Of a stretch of DNA of 64,000 nt, positions 40,062-49,240 are shown piece by piece. Every line of letters starts with the position of its first letter. Positions within the stretch are counted from its first letter, which is position 1. Where the stretch lies: positions 11,596 to 75,595 of the forward strand of contig DASZOZ010000005.1 of assembly GCA_035550515.1 (NCBI GenBank). The letters are read 5' to 3'. The translations under genes and the position numbers were made by a program. Under the pieces are notes generated by a model. That model saw only the letters and a program-made list of their open reading frames with translations. It did not search any database and was not told where the DNA came from. The DNA comes from DATARH01 sp035550515 (GTDB lineage: Bacteria > Pseudomonadota > Alphaproteobacteria > ATCC43930 > CGMCC-115725).

Positions 40062-42422
40062 ATGACGGCGCGCTTAAGGCTTGCGATCACGCTGGGATTG
40101 CTGTGGTCCGCCACCGCCGTCGCGCAGACCCCGCCGACGCCGCCCGCCGGCCCGCTGGTGCCGGGCCAGGCGCTGACGCTCGCACCGATCGACGTGATCG
40201 CGCCGACCCCGCTTCCGGGGACCGGCATCGAACGCGACAAGGTGCCGGCCAATGTCCAGGTCTTGCCGAGCCCGGATCTCGCCAAGCAGGGTCCGTCGCC
40301 GCTGACCTCGCTGCTCGACCAGCGGCTGAGCAGCGTCAACATCAACGACAACGAAGACAATCTGTATCACCCCGATATCCAGTATCGCGGCTTTACCGTC
40401 TCGCCGGTGCTGGGGACGCCGACGGGCCTCGCGGTGTATCAGAACGGCGTGCGGCTCAACGAGCCGTTCGGCGACAATGTCAGCTGGGACCTCGTCCCCG
40501 ATTTCGCGATCGATCGCCTCGCCGTCATCCCGACCAACCCGGTCTACGGCCTCAACGCGCTCGGCGGCGCGCTCGTCCTCAACATGAAGAACGGGTTCAC
40601 CTACCAGGGCGGCGAGCTGCAGCTGGAAGGGGGGTCGTTCGGCCATGTGCAGGGAACGCTGCAATACGGCAAGCAGGTCGGCAATGTCGCCGCCTATCTC
40701 GGCCTCAACGCCGCCTGGGACGACGGCTACCGCAAGCTGTCGCCGGCCCGCGTCAAGCAGATGTATGCGGACATCGGCGCCGAGAGCGACAAGGGTAGCC
40801 TCCACTTCAGCTTCACCGGCGCCGACAACCTGATCGCCGGGATCGGCCCGACGCCGATCCAGCTGGTCGACGTCGATCGCACCGCGGTGTTCGTGTCGCC
40901 GCAATATTTCCATGACACGGTGCTGATGCCGACGCTGACGGCGAACTACATCGCCAACGACCAGCTGTCGTTCCAGGGCAATTTCTACCTGCGCAGCTCC
41001 GGCCGCGGGACCAATGCCGGCAACATCAGCGATATCGTCGTGTGCGGCCGGCGGATCCCCGACACGCTGTGCCTGGACGAGCGCGACAACCCGCTGTTCA
41101 GCACCACCGGCGGGACCGTGCCGAACATCCTCGGCGGCGCGCCCCCGGCGGAAAACGACTATACCCAGACCACCTCGCTGGGGCTGGGCGGCTCGGTCCA
41201 GGGCACCTACACCGCGCCGATTTTCGACCATGCCAACAACCTGGTGGTCGGCTTCAGCATCGATCACGGCGATGTCGACTTCAACTCCTCCAACGAGGTC
41301 GCATCGATCACCCTGCCGAGCCTGGTGACCAAGGGCACCGGCATCATCGTCGCCCAGCCGGACGGCTCGCTCGACCCGGTCGCCCTCGAGACCACCAATT
41401 CCTATTACGGCCTTTACGCCAGCGACACGTTCAATGTGACGCCGGAACTCGCCGTCACGCTGGGTGGCCGGTACAACGTCGCGCTGATCCACCTGTTCGA
41501 CAAGATCGGCACCGCGCTCAACGGCAACAACCGCTTCAGCCGCTTTAACCCGGCCGCCGGCGCCACCTATAAGATCACCCCGGACCTGACGGCGTATTTC
41601 GGCTACGCGGAGGCCAACCGGACGCCGACCGCGGGCGAGATCGGCTGTTCCGACCCGACCCGGCCCTGCACTCTCGACGCCTTTCTCAGCGCCGATCCGC
41701 CCGGCTTGCAGCAGGTCGTCGCGCGCAACTACGAGGCCGGGCTGCGCGGCAAATTCGACGTCGACCTGATCGCTCCGAACGGCAAGGCGGAATGGCAATT
41801 GGGCTTCTTCCGCAACGACCTGGAGAACGACATCCTCGCGGTGCCGAGCGCGATCATCAGCACCGGGTATTTCACCAATATCGGCGACACCAGGCGCCAG
41901 GGGATCGAGGCCGGCATCGCCTATCGGGACGAGAAATGGCGGTTCAGCGCCAATTACAGCTATATCGACGCGACGTTTCAAAGCCCGATCACGCTGGCCT
42001 CGCCGGACAACCCCTTCGCCGATGCCGACGGCAACATCCAGGTCCGGCCGGGCGACCAAATTCCCGGCGTGCCGCAGCACCGGGTCAAGCTGACCGTCGA
42101 CTATTCGATCACCGACAAGTGGACGGTGGGCGGTGACCTGCTCTATGTCGGCGACCAGTATTACTTCAACGACCAGTCGAACCAGAACCCGCAACTGCCC
42201 GGTTATATCGTCGCCAACCTGCGGTCGTCCTACCAGGTCACCGACAACATCCAGTTCTTTGCATTGATCAAGAACCTGTTCGACAACGATTACGCGACCT
42301 ACGGCATTTTCAACGACCCGACCAAATCGCCGCTGCCGGGGGTCGCCAACCCCAGCGACCCCCGCTTTGTCAGCGTTGCCCCGCCGATCTCGGTCTATGG
42401 CGGGATCAAGATAACCTTCTGA
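40062..42422 (+). CDS. TonB-dependent outer-membrane receptor
   Basis: A 786-residue receptor. Sec signal peptide at residues 1-22 (LGLLWSATAVAQ). A plug domain follows (about 60-190: HPDIQYRGFTVSPVLGTPTG, VYQNGVRLNEPFGDNVSWDL, NPVYGLNALGGALVLNMKNG). The rest is a 22-strand barrel ending in Phe (VYGGIKITF), the barrel-assembly signal. It imports a scarce ligand using TonB energy; the ligand is unknown. It is separated from the lactonase-like gene by 124 bp. Confidence 0.92.
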   Translation: MTARLRLAITLGLLWSATAVAQTPPTPPAGPLVPGQALTLAPIDVIAPTPLPGTGIERDKVPANVQVLPSPDLAKQGPSPLTSLLDQRLSSVNINDNEDNLYHPDIQYRGFTVSPVLGTPTGLAVYQNGVRLNEPFGDNVSWDLVPDFAIDRLAVIPTNPVYGLNALGGALVLNMKNGFTYQGGELQLEGGSFGHVQGTLQYGKQVGNVAAYLGLNAAWDDGYRKLSPARVKQMYADIGAESDKGSLHFSFTGADNLIAGIGPTPIQLVDVDRTAVFVSPQYFHDTVLMPTLTANYIANDQLSFQGNFYLRSSGRGTNAGNISDIVVCGRRIPDTLCLDERDNPLFSTTGGTVPNILGGAPPAENDYTQTTSLGLGGSVQGTYTAPIFDHANNLVVGFSIDHGDVDFNSSNEVASITLPSLVTKGTGIIVAQPDGSLDPVALETTNSYYGLYASDTFNVTPELAVTLGGRYNVALIHLFDKIGTALNGNNRFSRFNPAAGATYKITPDLTAYFGYAEANRTPTAGEIGCSDPTRPCTLDAFLSADPPGLQQVVARNYEAGLRGKFDVDLIAPNGKAEWQLGFFRNDLENDILAVPSAIISTGYFTNIGDTRRQGIEAGIAYRDEKWRFSANYSYIDATFQSPITLASPDNPFADADGNIQVRPGDQIPGVPQHRVKLTVDYSITDKWTVGGDLLYVGDQYYFNDQSNQNPQLPGYIVANLRSSYQVTDNIQFFALIKNLFDNDYATYGIFNDPTKSPLPGVANPSDPRFVSVAPPISVYGGIKITF

Positions 42423-42546
42423 CGGCATCTGCCGCGGAGGCCAGCCGGCGTGAAATTGCCGCGTTCGTGCGGAGACGGCCGCTCGGCGGTTGCCCCGTCC
42501 GCCCGATAACTCTACCTTCGCTCCAACGACAAAGTGTGAGGGAACG

Positions 42547-43701
42547 ATGGAACGGAGACGTATTGCTCGGAGGCAGGTATTGCAGGCCGGTGTCGGCGGG
42601 GTGGCGCTCGGAACGCTTCCGCTGCCGCTGATCGGAGGGGGCAAGGCAATGGCTGCCGATCCACCGGAAACCTTCGTCTACGTCTCGAACGCGGGCACCA
42701 AGGACATCCATGTCTTCGGGATGAAGCGGGACAGCGGTGAGCTGACCCCGATCGACACGACCCCGGTGCCGGGCACCGAGGAAACCTCGCTGGCCAGCCT
42801 GCCGATGGCGATGGCGCCCAACAAGCGGTTCCTCTACGCCCAGCTGCGCGGCAAGCCGTACCCGGTATCGAGCTTCTCGATCGACCATACCAGCGGCAAG
42901 CTGATGGTGGTCGATACCGTGCCGCTGGTCGACCAGATGGCTTACATCAATGTCGACCGCGGCGGCAAACACCTGCTCGGCGCCTCCTATGTCGGCGCCA
43001 AGGTGGCCGTCTACCCGATCGACGCGCTCTATACCGTCGAGGAGAAGCCGACCCAGGTCATCGACACCAAGCCCAAGGCGCATTGCGTGTATATCGATGC
43101 CGCCGGCAAGCACGTCTATGTGCCGGTGCTCGGCGCCGACCACATCATGCAGTTCAAATACGATGCCGCCAAAGGCACCCTGACGCCGAACGATCCGCCG
43201 ACCGTCGCGACCAAGGAAGGCGCGGGACCGCGCCACTTCACGATCCACCCGAACGGCAAGTGGGGCTATCTCATCACCGAGACCACCGCGACGATCGGCA
43301 CCTACAACATCGACAAGGACAAGGGGACGCTGAGCCAGGTCGCCTTTGTCGATACGGGTGATTGGAACCAAAAGGAGTCGGCTTTTGCCTCCGACATCCA
43401 CGTCACGCCAAACGGCAAGTTCCTTTATGGCGCGGTGCGGACGACAAGCCTGCTGCACGGCTACAAGATCGATCCGGACAAGGGCACGCTGACCGCGATC
43501 GGCAAGTGGCCGACCGAAAAGACGCCGCGCGGCTTCAATATCGACCCGCGGGGCAAGTTCCTGATCGCCGCCGGGATGGATTCCGCCAGCATCACGGTTC
43601 ACGCGATCGACGCGAACAGCGGCGAGCTCAAGACCGTCAAGCAGTACCCCGTCGGCAAACAGCCGAACTGGATCGAGATCGTCGACCGGATCGTCGATTA
43701 A
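42547..43701 (+). CDS. Lactonase-family seven-bladed beta-propeller protein (YbhE-like), Tat-exported
   Basis: A 384-residue protein. The N-terminal MERRRIARRQVLQAGVGGVA is a Tat signal with a cleavage site near AMA-ADPP. The mature part has repeated blade motifs typical of the 6-phosphogluconolactonase (YbhE) superfamily: YVSNAGTKDIHVFGMKRDSG, HFTIHPNGKWGYLITE, DIHVTPNGKFLYGAVR. Periplasmic, so probably not the cytosolic pentose-phosphate enzyme but a binding or lactone-hydrolysing protein working with the receptor. ATG 42547 has GAGGG upstream. Confidence 0.82.
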   Translation: MERRRIARRQVLQAGVGGVALGTLPLPLIGGGKAMAADPPETFVYVSNAGTKDIHVFGMKRDSGELTPIDTTPVPGTEETSLASLPMAMAPNKRFLYAQLRGKPYPVSSFSIDHTSGKLMVVDTVPLVDQMAYINVDRGGKHLLGASYVGAKVAVYPIDALYTVEEKPTQVIDTKPKAHCVYIDAAGKHVYVPVLGADHIMQFKYDAAKGTLTPNDPPTVATKEGAGPRHFTIHPNGKWGYLITETTATIGTYNIDKDKGTLSQVAFVDTGDWNQKESAFASDIHVTPNGKFLYGAVRTTSLLHGYKIDPDKGTLTAIGKWPTEKTPRGFNIDPRGKFLIAAGMDSASITVHAIDANSGELKTVKQYPVGKQPNWIEIVDRIVD

Positions 43702-43810
43702 CGCCGGTGCCGCCTGGCGCTCGCTGCGCCGAACCGCAGCGAGCGGCAGGAGCCGCCCCGACTCGACGCAGCCGCGATATCGGCCAATATGTTTTGTTCC
43801 ACGGAGACGA

Positions 43811-43886
<76 letters not shown>

Positions 43887-43944
43887 CACCAGACGCGAGC
43901 GCGCGGACTATAAGGGGATGCGCCTTTAAGTCAAACGCCTTGGA

Positions 43945-44700
43945 TCAGCGGTCCGCCATCCACGCGGCGATGCGCTGCACGACCTCGCCCTCGATGCCGA
44001 GATAGCCGTGCGGCGACAGCGCTTCGCACGGGGCGGATTGGAGCTGGCGGCTCTCGACATAGATCAGCTCTTTGCGCGGCGCGCGGCTGAGCGCGGCGAG
44101 GATCTGCGGCGCAAACCCCGGTCCGGCCGAGGGGCAGGTGTCGCCGCGGTTGGAGACGACCAGCGCCGGCACCGCGATCGCGCCGAGGTCGCTGTCGAAC
44201 ACCGTCTCGCCGGACGAGCTGCGCCCGGCGACCGAGGAGCTCAGCACCACGCCGGCGACCCGGCCCGGCAGGTGCGCGGCGCCATTGGCGGCGGCGATCG
44301 ACCCCTGGCTGGTGCCGATCAGCCAGACCGGCGCCGCGGCATGGGCGCGGACCGCATCGATCGCCCGTCCGATCGTCTGGGCATAGGCGGAGGTATGGCG
44401 TTGGCCCATCAGCGATGAGGCCGCGGCCAGCGTCACAAAGGCAAAACCTTGCCCCTCCCATAGCGGCCGCGTGCGCAGCAGAAAATTGCCCCCCAAACGG
44501 GTGATCCGGCCGGCGCTGTCGAACGCGACCGTGCCGTCGCCGCCGGCAAAGACAAAGGCGACGGCGCGCGGATTGGCCGGGCCGGAATACAGCATCTGCG
44601 CCCCGCCAATATCCTGCACGACGGCCTGCGCCGCCGCCGGTCCGGCCGCGAGCCGCACCATGACAGCGACCAGCGGCAGAAGGACGACAAGTCGCCGCAC
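43945..44700 (-). CDS. Exported alpha/beta-hydrolase-like protein
   Basis: A 251-residue protein starting at GTG 44700, with GGAGGA upstream and a signal peptide (LVVLLPLVAVMVRLAAGPAAAQA). Nucleophile elbow GTSQGS (Ser), an acid in NRGDTCPSAGPGF, and a late His in SPHGYLGIEGEVVQ complete a plausible triad. An ATG at 44781 would bury the signal peptide and is less likely. Function unknown; probably an esterase or peptidase in the periplasm. Confidence 0.7.
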   Translation of the reverse strand: MRRLVVLLPLVAVMVRLAAGPAAAQAVVQDIGGAQMLYSGPANPRAVAFVFAGGDGTVAFDSAGRITRLGGNFLLRTRPLWEGQGFAFVTLAAASSLMGQRHTSAYAQTIGRAIDAVRAHAAAPVWLIGTSQGSIAAANGAAHLPGRVAGVVLSSSVAGRSSSGETVFDSDLGAIAVPALVVSNRGDTCPSAGPGFAPQILAALSRAPRKELIYVESRQLQSAPCEALSPHGYLGIEGEVVQRIAAWMADR

Positions 44701-44773
44701 GGTTTCTCCTCCGCTCCGATCGTCGTGGTGCGCCGTTGATACAGGAAATTTGTCGCCGGCGCTGTCTCGATCG

Positions 44774-44832
44774 ATCGTCATGACCGGCTTCCCCGCGGTA
44801 TGGCGCGGGCGTCCGTGGATGCCCGGACGATA
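44774..44832. repeat. Intergenic palindromic repeat related to 14531-14611
   Basis: It starts TCGTCATGACCGG and contains GCGGGCGTCCGTGGATGCCC, which on the other strand matches the repeat at about 14543-14561. It lies in the 158-bp gap between the hydrolase and kinase genes, which holds no gene of its own. Confidence 0.6.
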
Positions 44833-44858
44833 CCCCGGTTGGTGCGGACCGCGCCGGA

Positions 44859-46043
44859 TCAGGCGTGATCGAGAGGGAAGCGCAGGGTGAACCGGGTGCC
44901 TTCGCCGGCGCCCGTAGCCCATTCGACGGTGCCGCCGATTTGCCGCGACAAGGTCTCGATCAGACCTATCCCGGAGCCGCCTCGCGGGGCGGCTCTCATA
45001 CCGCGCCCGTCGTCGCCGACCCGCAGCACCGCCGCGCCGCGATCGGCCTCGATCCCGACGCTGATCGTGATATGGCCGCCGGCTTCACCAAAGGCGTGCT
45101 TGACGCTGTTGGTCACCAGCTCGTTGATGATCAACCCCAGGCGCACCGCCGTGCCGATCGGCGTCGTGGCGTCCTCGATGGCGCTGACGACCTTGACGCT
45201 GTCGGGGACGGCGAGGCTCGGTATCAACCGGTTGAGATAGGTCGAGAGGCTCGCTTCGCGTTCGAGGCGGGTCAGCGACAGCTGATCATGACTGCGGGCG
45301 ATGGCCACGGTGCGGCGGATGACGTCCTGGAACGCGTTGCGTGCGTCGGGATCGGCGGTGCGGGTGGTCGCGATCTCCAGCGCGCCGATGATGAGCTGCA
45401 GCTGGTTGCCGATCCGGTGCTGCAATTCGCAGAACAGCGTCTCGCGCTCCTCGAGTTCGATGCGCTTGTCGAGCCCCGTCTGCTCCGCCCGTTCAAGCTG
45501 CCGGCGATTTTCGATCGTCCGGCCGATGATCTCGGCCAGGCCGCAGAGGAACTCCCGGTCGTCGGCGTCGAAGCGGCGCCGCTGCTCGCTATCGACCTCG
45601 AGCACGCCCCACACCGCCGCCTCGACCTCGATCGGCACGTTGACGAGCGACACGATGCCGTAGCTGCGCAACAGGTCGGAGTAATCGAACGCGGGATCCT
45701 CGGGCAGGTCGTCGATGAATGTCGGTTCGCCGGCGCGCACCGACAGGCCCGGCGGGGAGCGCGTATCGGCGGAGAGCGTGGCTCGGCCGATGAGGTCGGG
45801 GTTCCATCCGATGCCGGCGACGAGTAGCAGGTCGTCGTTCTCGGCACGATATTGCAGCACCTTGGCGCGTTGCACCGCGGTGCCTTCGCTCGCGCACGCG
45901 CACGCAAGGCGGAGCAGGGCCGGGAGTTCCAGCGTGCCGAGTGCGTCCTTCGAGAACGCCAATACGAGGCGGTGGTACTTCCGGACCCGCTCGAGCGCCG
46001 CGGGAGACGCGGGAACCTGGCGATCGTTCAGACGATCGTTCAT
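44859..46043 (-). CDS. Cytosolic GAF sensor histidine kinase (HisKA_2/HWE type), orphan
   Basis: A 394-residue soluble kinase. GAF domain at about residues 25-185 (VLQYRAENDDLLLVAGIGWN, SLVNVPIEVEAAVWGVLEVD). A short coiled linker leads to the HisKA_2 phospho-acceptor His209 in FCELQHRIGNQLQLIIGAL. The ATPase has IINELVTNSVKHAFGEAGG and GDDGRGM. Alphaproteobacterial kinases of this class often feed the general stress (PhyR-EcfG) or light/redox responses. No regulator gene is adjacent. Confidence 0.87.
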   Translation of the reverse strand: MNDRLNDRQVPASPAALERVRKYHRLVLAFSKDALGTLELPALLRLACACASEGTAVQRAKVLQYRAENDDLLLVAGIGWNPDLIGRATLSADTRSPPGLSVRAGEPTFIDDLPEDPAFDYSDLLRSYGIVSLVNVPIEVEAAVWGVLEVDSEQRRRFDADDREFLCGLAEIIGRTIENRRQLERAEQTGLDKRIELEERETLFCELQHRIGNQLQLIIGALEIATTRTADPDARNAFQDVIRRTVAIARSHDQLSLTRLEREASLSTYLNRLIPSLAVPDSVKVVSAIEDATTPIGTAVRLGLIINELVTNSVKHAFGEAGGHITISVGIEADRGAAVLRVGDDGRGMRAAPRGGSGIGLIETLSRQIGGTVEWATGAGEGTRFTLRFPLDHA

Positions 46044-46108
46044 GTCAGGGCAACGGCCGCAAGGCGGGCCTGTTCCGCCGCCGCGGGGCTGGAATCACCA
46101 GTGGCGGA

Positions 46109-48832
46109 TCACACCCGGCCGTGGCAGTGCTTGTATTTCTTGCCGGAGCCGCAAGGGCAGGGGGCGTTGCGCCCGGTGCCGGCCCACGGCGCGCGCCCGC
46201 CGCCGTTTTGGCTGTCGCCGCGCGGCGCGGCGCCGCGGCGTTGCGGCATCGCTGCAGGCGGCGGTGCGCCAAAGCCGTCGAACCCGGCCTCGGCCATCGC
46301 CGGTTCGGGCTCGCGGTGCTCGATGAATTGCGGCGGAGGCGGCGGCGAGGGGATGTCGAAGCGCAGTTCGACATGGCTCAACACCGAGGTCACCTGGTCG
46401 CGCATCTGCACCAGCATGCCCTCGAACAGCTCGAACGCTTCGCGCTTGTACTCGTTGAGCGGGTCACGCTGGGCATAGGCGCGCAGGTTGATGCCCTGGC
46501 GCAGATGGTCGAGCGAGAGCAGGTGGTCCTTCCAGGTCTGGTCGAGGATCTGGAGGAGCAGGCTCTTTTCGGCCATGCGCATCATGTCGGCGCCGTAATT
46601 GGCCGCCTTCTCGGCCATCTTGCGGTCGGAAGCGGCGATGATCCGCTCCTCGATCTCCTCCGAGTTGACGCCTTCCTCCTTGGCCCAGTCGGCGATCGGC
46701 AGGTCGAGCGCCAGCAGCCGCAGGCATTCGGCGTGCAGCGCTTCGATGTTCCACTGCTCGGCGTGCGAGTTCTCGGGGATCGCCATCGACACCGCGGCGG
46801 CGATGGTCTCGGCGCGCATGTCGGCGATCGTCGCGGCGACATCCGACGCCTGCATGATCTCCTTGCGCTGCTCGTAGACGACCTTGCGCTGGTCGTTCAT
46901 CACGTCGTCGTATTTGAGCAGCTGCTTGCGGATGTCGTAGTTGCGCGCCTCGACTTTCTGCTGGGCCTTGGCGAGCGCCTTGTTGACCCAGGGATGGATG
47001 ACCGCTTCGCCCTCCTTGAGCCCCAGGCGCGACAGCACCGCGTCCATCCGCTCGGAGCCGAAGATGCGCATCAGGTCGTCTTCGAGCGAGACGAAGAATT
47101 TCGACGCGCCGGGGTCGCCCTGACGGCCGGAGCGGCCGCGCAGCTGGTTGTCGATGCGGCGGCTCTCATGCCGCTCGCTGCCGACGACGAAAAGCCCGCC
47201 GGCCTCGACGACGATTTTCCGCGCGGCGTCGATCTCGCGGCGAATCTCGGCGATGCGCATCTCGCGCTGGGTCGGGTCGTCGACCGCTTGCAGCTCGGCG
47301 CGCACCCGCATGTCGAAATTGCCGCCGAGCTGGATGTCGGTGCCGCGGCCGGCCATGTTGGTGGCGATCGTCACCCCGCCCGGTATGCCGGCCTGGGCGA
47401 TGATGTACGCCTCCTGCTCGTGGAAGCGGGCGTTCAGCACGTTGTGCGGGATTTTCTTCTGCTTGAAGACCGCGGCCAGCGCCTCGGACTTCTCGATGCT
47501 GACCGTGCCGATCAGCACCGGCTGCTGGCGCGCGCGGCATTCGAGCACCTGCTGCACGATCGCGTCGTATTTCTCGCGCGTCGAGCGGTAGACCTCGTCG
47601 TCGCTGTCGGCGCGCTGCACCGGCACGTTGGTCGGCACCTCGATGACTTCGAGCTTGTAGATGTCGCCGAATTCCTCGGCTTCGGTCATCGCCGTGCCGG
47701 TCATCCCGGCAAGCTTCGGGTACATGCGGAAATAGTTCTGGAAGGTGATCGAGGCGAGCGTTTGGTTTTCGTTCTGGACGGTGACGTTTTCCTTGGCTTC
47801 CAGCGCCTGGTGCAGCCCTTCCGAGTAGCGCCGGCCCTCCATCATGCGGCCGGTGAACTCGTCGATGATGATGATCTTGTCGTCCTTGACGATGTAGTCG
47901 GTGTCGCGCGCGAACAGCTTGTGCGCGCGCAGCGCCTGGTTCACGTGGTGCACCAGCGAGATGTTGTGGATGTCGTACAGCGTGCCGGTTTCCATGAGGC
48001 CGCTGTCGCGCAGCATCTGCTCGACTTTCTCCACGCCCTCCTCGGTGAGCGTCACGGTGCGCTGTTTCTCGTCCTTCTCGTAATCCTCGTCGGCGAGCGG
48101 CGGGATGATCTTGTCGATGCGGTAATAGAGCTCGGAATTGTCCTCGGTCGGCCCGGAGATGATCAACGGCGTGCGCGCCTCGTCGATCAGGATGGAGTCG
48201 ACTTCGTCGACGATCGCGTAGTTGAACGGCAGCTGGACCATGTCCTCCAGCCGGAACTTCATGTTATCGCGCAGATAGTCGAAGCCGAGTTCGTTATTGG
48301 TGCCGTAGGTGATGTCGCAACGGTATTGCGCGCGCCGCTCCGGGTCGTCGAGGTCGTGGACGATGCAGCCGACGGTCATGCCGAGGTAGTTGTAGATCTG
48401 CCCCATCCATTCGGCGTCGCGCCGGGCCAGGTAGTCGTTGACCGTGACGACGTGCACGCCCTTGCCGGGGAGCGCGTTGAGATAGACGGGTAGGGTGGAG
48501 ACCAGCGTCTTGCCTTCGCCGGTCTTCATCTCGGCGATCATGCCGCGATGCAGCACGATGCCGCCCATCAGCTGCACGTCGAAATGGCGCTGGCCCAGCG
48601 TGCGCTTGGCGGCTTCGCGGACCGTCGCGAACGCCTCGATCAGCAGGTCGTCGAGCTCCTCGCCGTTTTCCAGGCGCTCGCGAAACCAGGCGGTGCGGGC
48701 CCGCAACGCCTCCGGCGACAGCTTTTCGAGCTCGGGCTCCAGCTCGTTGATGCGCTCGACGATCGGCGACAGGCTCTTGACGTAACGATCATTGGCGGAG
48801 CCGAACAGCCGCCGGGCTAGGGCGCCGAACAT
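46109..48832 (-). CDS. secA: Preprotein translocase ATPase SecA
   Basis: A 907-residue, full-length SecA. Walker A MKTGEGKT (102-109), DEVD box in AIVDEVDSILIDEARTPLII, GTNNELGFDYLRDN, the GMTGTAMTEAEEFG block, RAGRGTDIQLGGNFDM-like second ATPase fold, and the C-terminal zinc and SecB-binding tail with Cys892, Cys894, Cys903 and His904 (CPCGSGKKYKHCH). It drives Sec-dependent export at the inner membrane. ATG 48832 follows GAGG by 5 bases. Confidence 0.97.
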   Translation of the reverse strand: MFGALARRLFGSANDRYVKSLSPIVERINELEPELEKLSPEALRARTAWFRERLENGEELDDLLIEAFATVREAAKRTLGQRHFDVQLMGGIVLHRGMIAEMKTGEGKTLVSTLPVYLNALPGKGVHVVTVNDYLARRDAEWMGQIYNYLGMTVGCIVHDLDDPERRAQYRCDITYGTNNELGFDYLRDNMKFRLEDMVQLPFNYAIVDEVDSILIDEARTPLIISGPTEDNSELYYRIDKIIPPLADEDYEKDEKQRTVTLTEEGVEKVEQMLRDSGLMETGTLYDIHNISLVHHVNQALRAHKLFARDTDYIVKDDKIIIIDEFTGRMMEGRRYSEGLHQALEAKENVTVQNENQTLASITFQNYFRMYPKLAGMTGTAMTEAEEFGDIYKLEVIEVPTNVPVQRADSDDEVYRSTREKYDAIVQQVLECRARQQPVLIGTVSIEKSEALAAVFKQKKIPHNVLNARFHEQEAYIIAQAGIPGGVTIATNMAGRGTDIQLGGNFDMRVRAELQAVDDPTQREMRIAEIRREIDAARKIVVEAGGLFVVGSERHESRRIDNQLRGRSGRQGDPGASKFFVSLEDDLMRIFGSERMDAVLSRLGLKEGEAVIHPWVNKALAKAQQKVEARNYDIRKQLLKYDDVMNDQRKVVYEQRKEIMQASDVAATIADMRAETIAAAVSMAIPENSHAEQWNIEALHAECLRLLALDLPIADWAKEEGVNSEEIEERIIAASDRKMAEKAANYGADMMRMAEKSLLLQILDQTWKDHLLSLDHLRQGINLRAYAQRDPLNEYKREAFELFEGMLVQMRDQVTSVLSHVELRFDIPSPPPPPQFIEHREPEPAMAEAGFDGFGAPPPAAMPQRRGAAPRGDSQNGGGRAPWAGTGRNAPCPCGSGKKYKHCHGRV

Positions 48833-49001
48833 GAGGACCTCGATGGCGGGAAAGGGGCGGGAATGAAGCGCACGGCGACTAGTGTCGTAGATAGGTCCAC
48901 ACGGCCGGGGTGTCAATTAAACGCGCTTGTCGCAGGCAGCAGCCGGCAGTGGCCGCCGACCGGTTGGCGCGCTCAGCCTTCCGGCGACTAACGTTTTCGG
49001 T

Positions 49002-49007
49002 TATAGT
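49002..49007 (+). promoter_or_regulatory. Predicted -10 box of the argJ leader transcript
   Basis: TATAGT at 49002-49007. The -35 region (TTCCGG, 48979-48984) is weak. Transcription would start near 49013-49015, at or next to the ATG of the Arg-rich ORF, giving a leaderless message. Confidence 0.4.
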
Positions 49008-49014
49008 GTGTTCC

Positions 49015-49113
49015 ATGAGCCGTGGCGCGCTCCCGATTCGCCGGCGACGCCGATGCCGCACCCATCGCTGCGATGGCGCCCGCGCGCGCTCGACCGGCCG
49101 GCGGCGACGATAG
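49015..49113 (+). CDS. Arg-rich leader peptide, candidate arginine attenuator
   Basis: A 32-codon ORF, ATG 49015 to TAG 49113, with 14 Arg codons. Five are in a row (IRRRRRCRTHR, residues 8-18) and four end the peptide. No ribosome site precedes the ATG, but a -10 box ends 7 bases before it, so the mRNA may be leaderless, as is known for trpL in Sinorhizobium. A terminator follows 43 bp later, then argJ. Codon usage of GC-rich DNA favours Arg codons by chance, so this remains a hypothesis. Confidence 0.4.
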   Translation: MSRGALPIRRRRRCRTHRCDGARARSTGRRRR

Positions 49114-49156
49114 GCGACGCCTCCGTCCCAGCCGGCGCCCGAACCGCCGCTTTCCC

Positions 49157-49184
49157 GCCGCCGACCCCGATCGGCGGCTTTTTT
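49157..49184 (+). terminator. Rho-independent terminator/attenuator before argJ
   Basis: GCCGCCGA (49157-49164) pairs perfectly with TCGGCGGC (49171-49178) across CCCCGA, followed by TTTTTT. Its 5' arm can instead pair with CGGCGGCG (49099-49106), which lies within the last Arg codons of the leader ORF. That gives a mutually exclusive antiterminator. It lies 56 bp before argJ. Confidence 0.7.
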
Positions 49185-49240
49185 ATGCCGCCGACCCGGC
49201 CGACAACGCTATCTTCCCGCCGATCCGAGGAGAAACGCCG

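Noticed and set aside
45941..48493. 850-codon plus-strand ORF
   Set aside because: Antisense shadow of secA.
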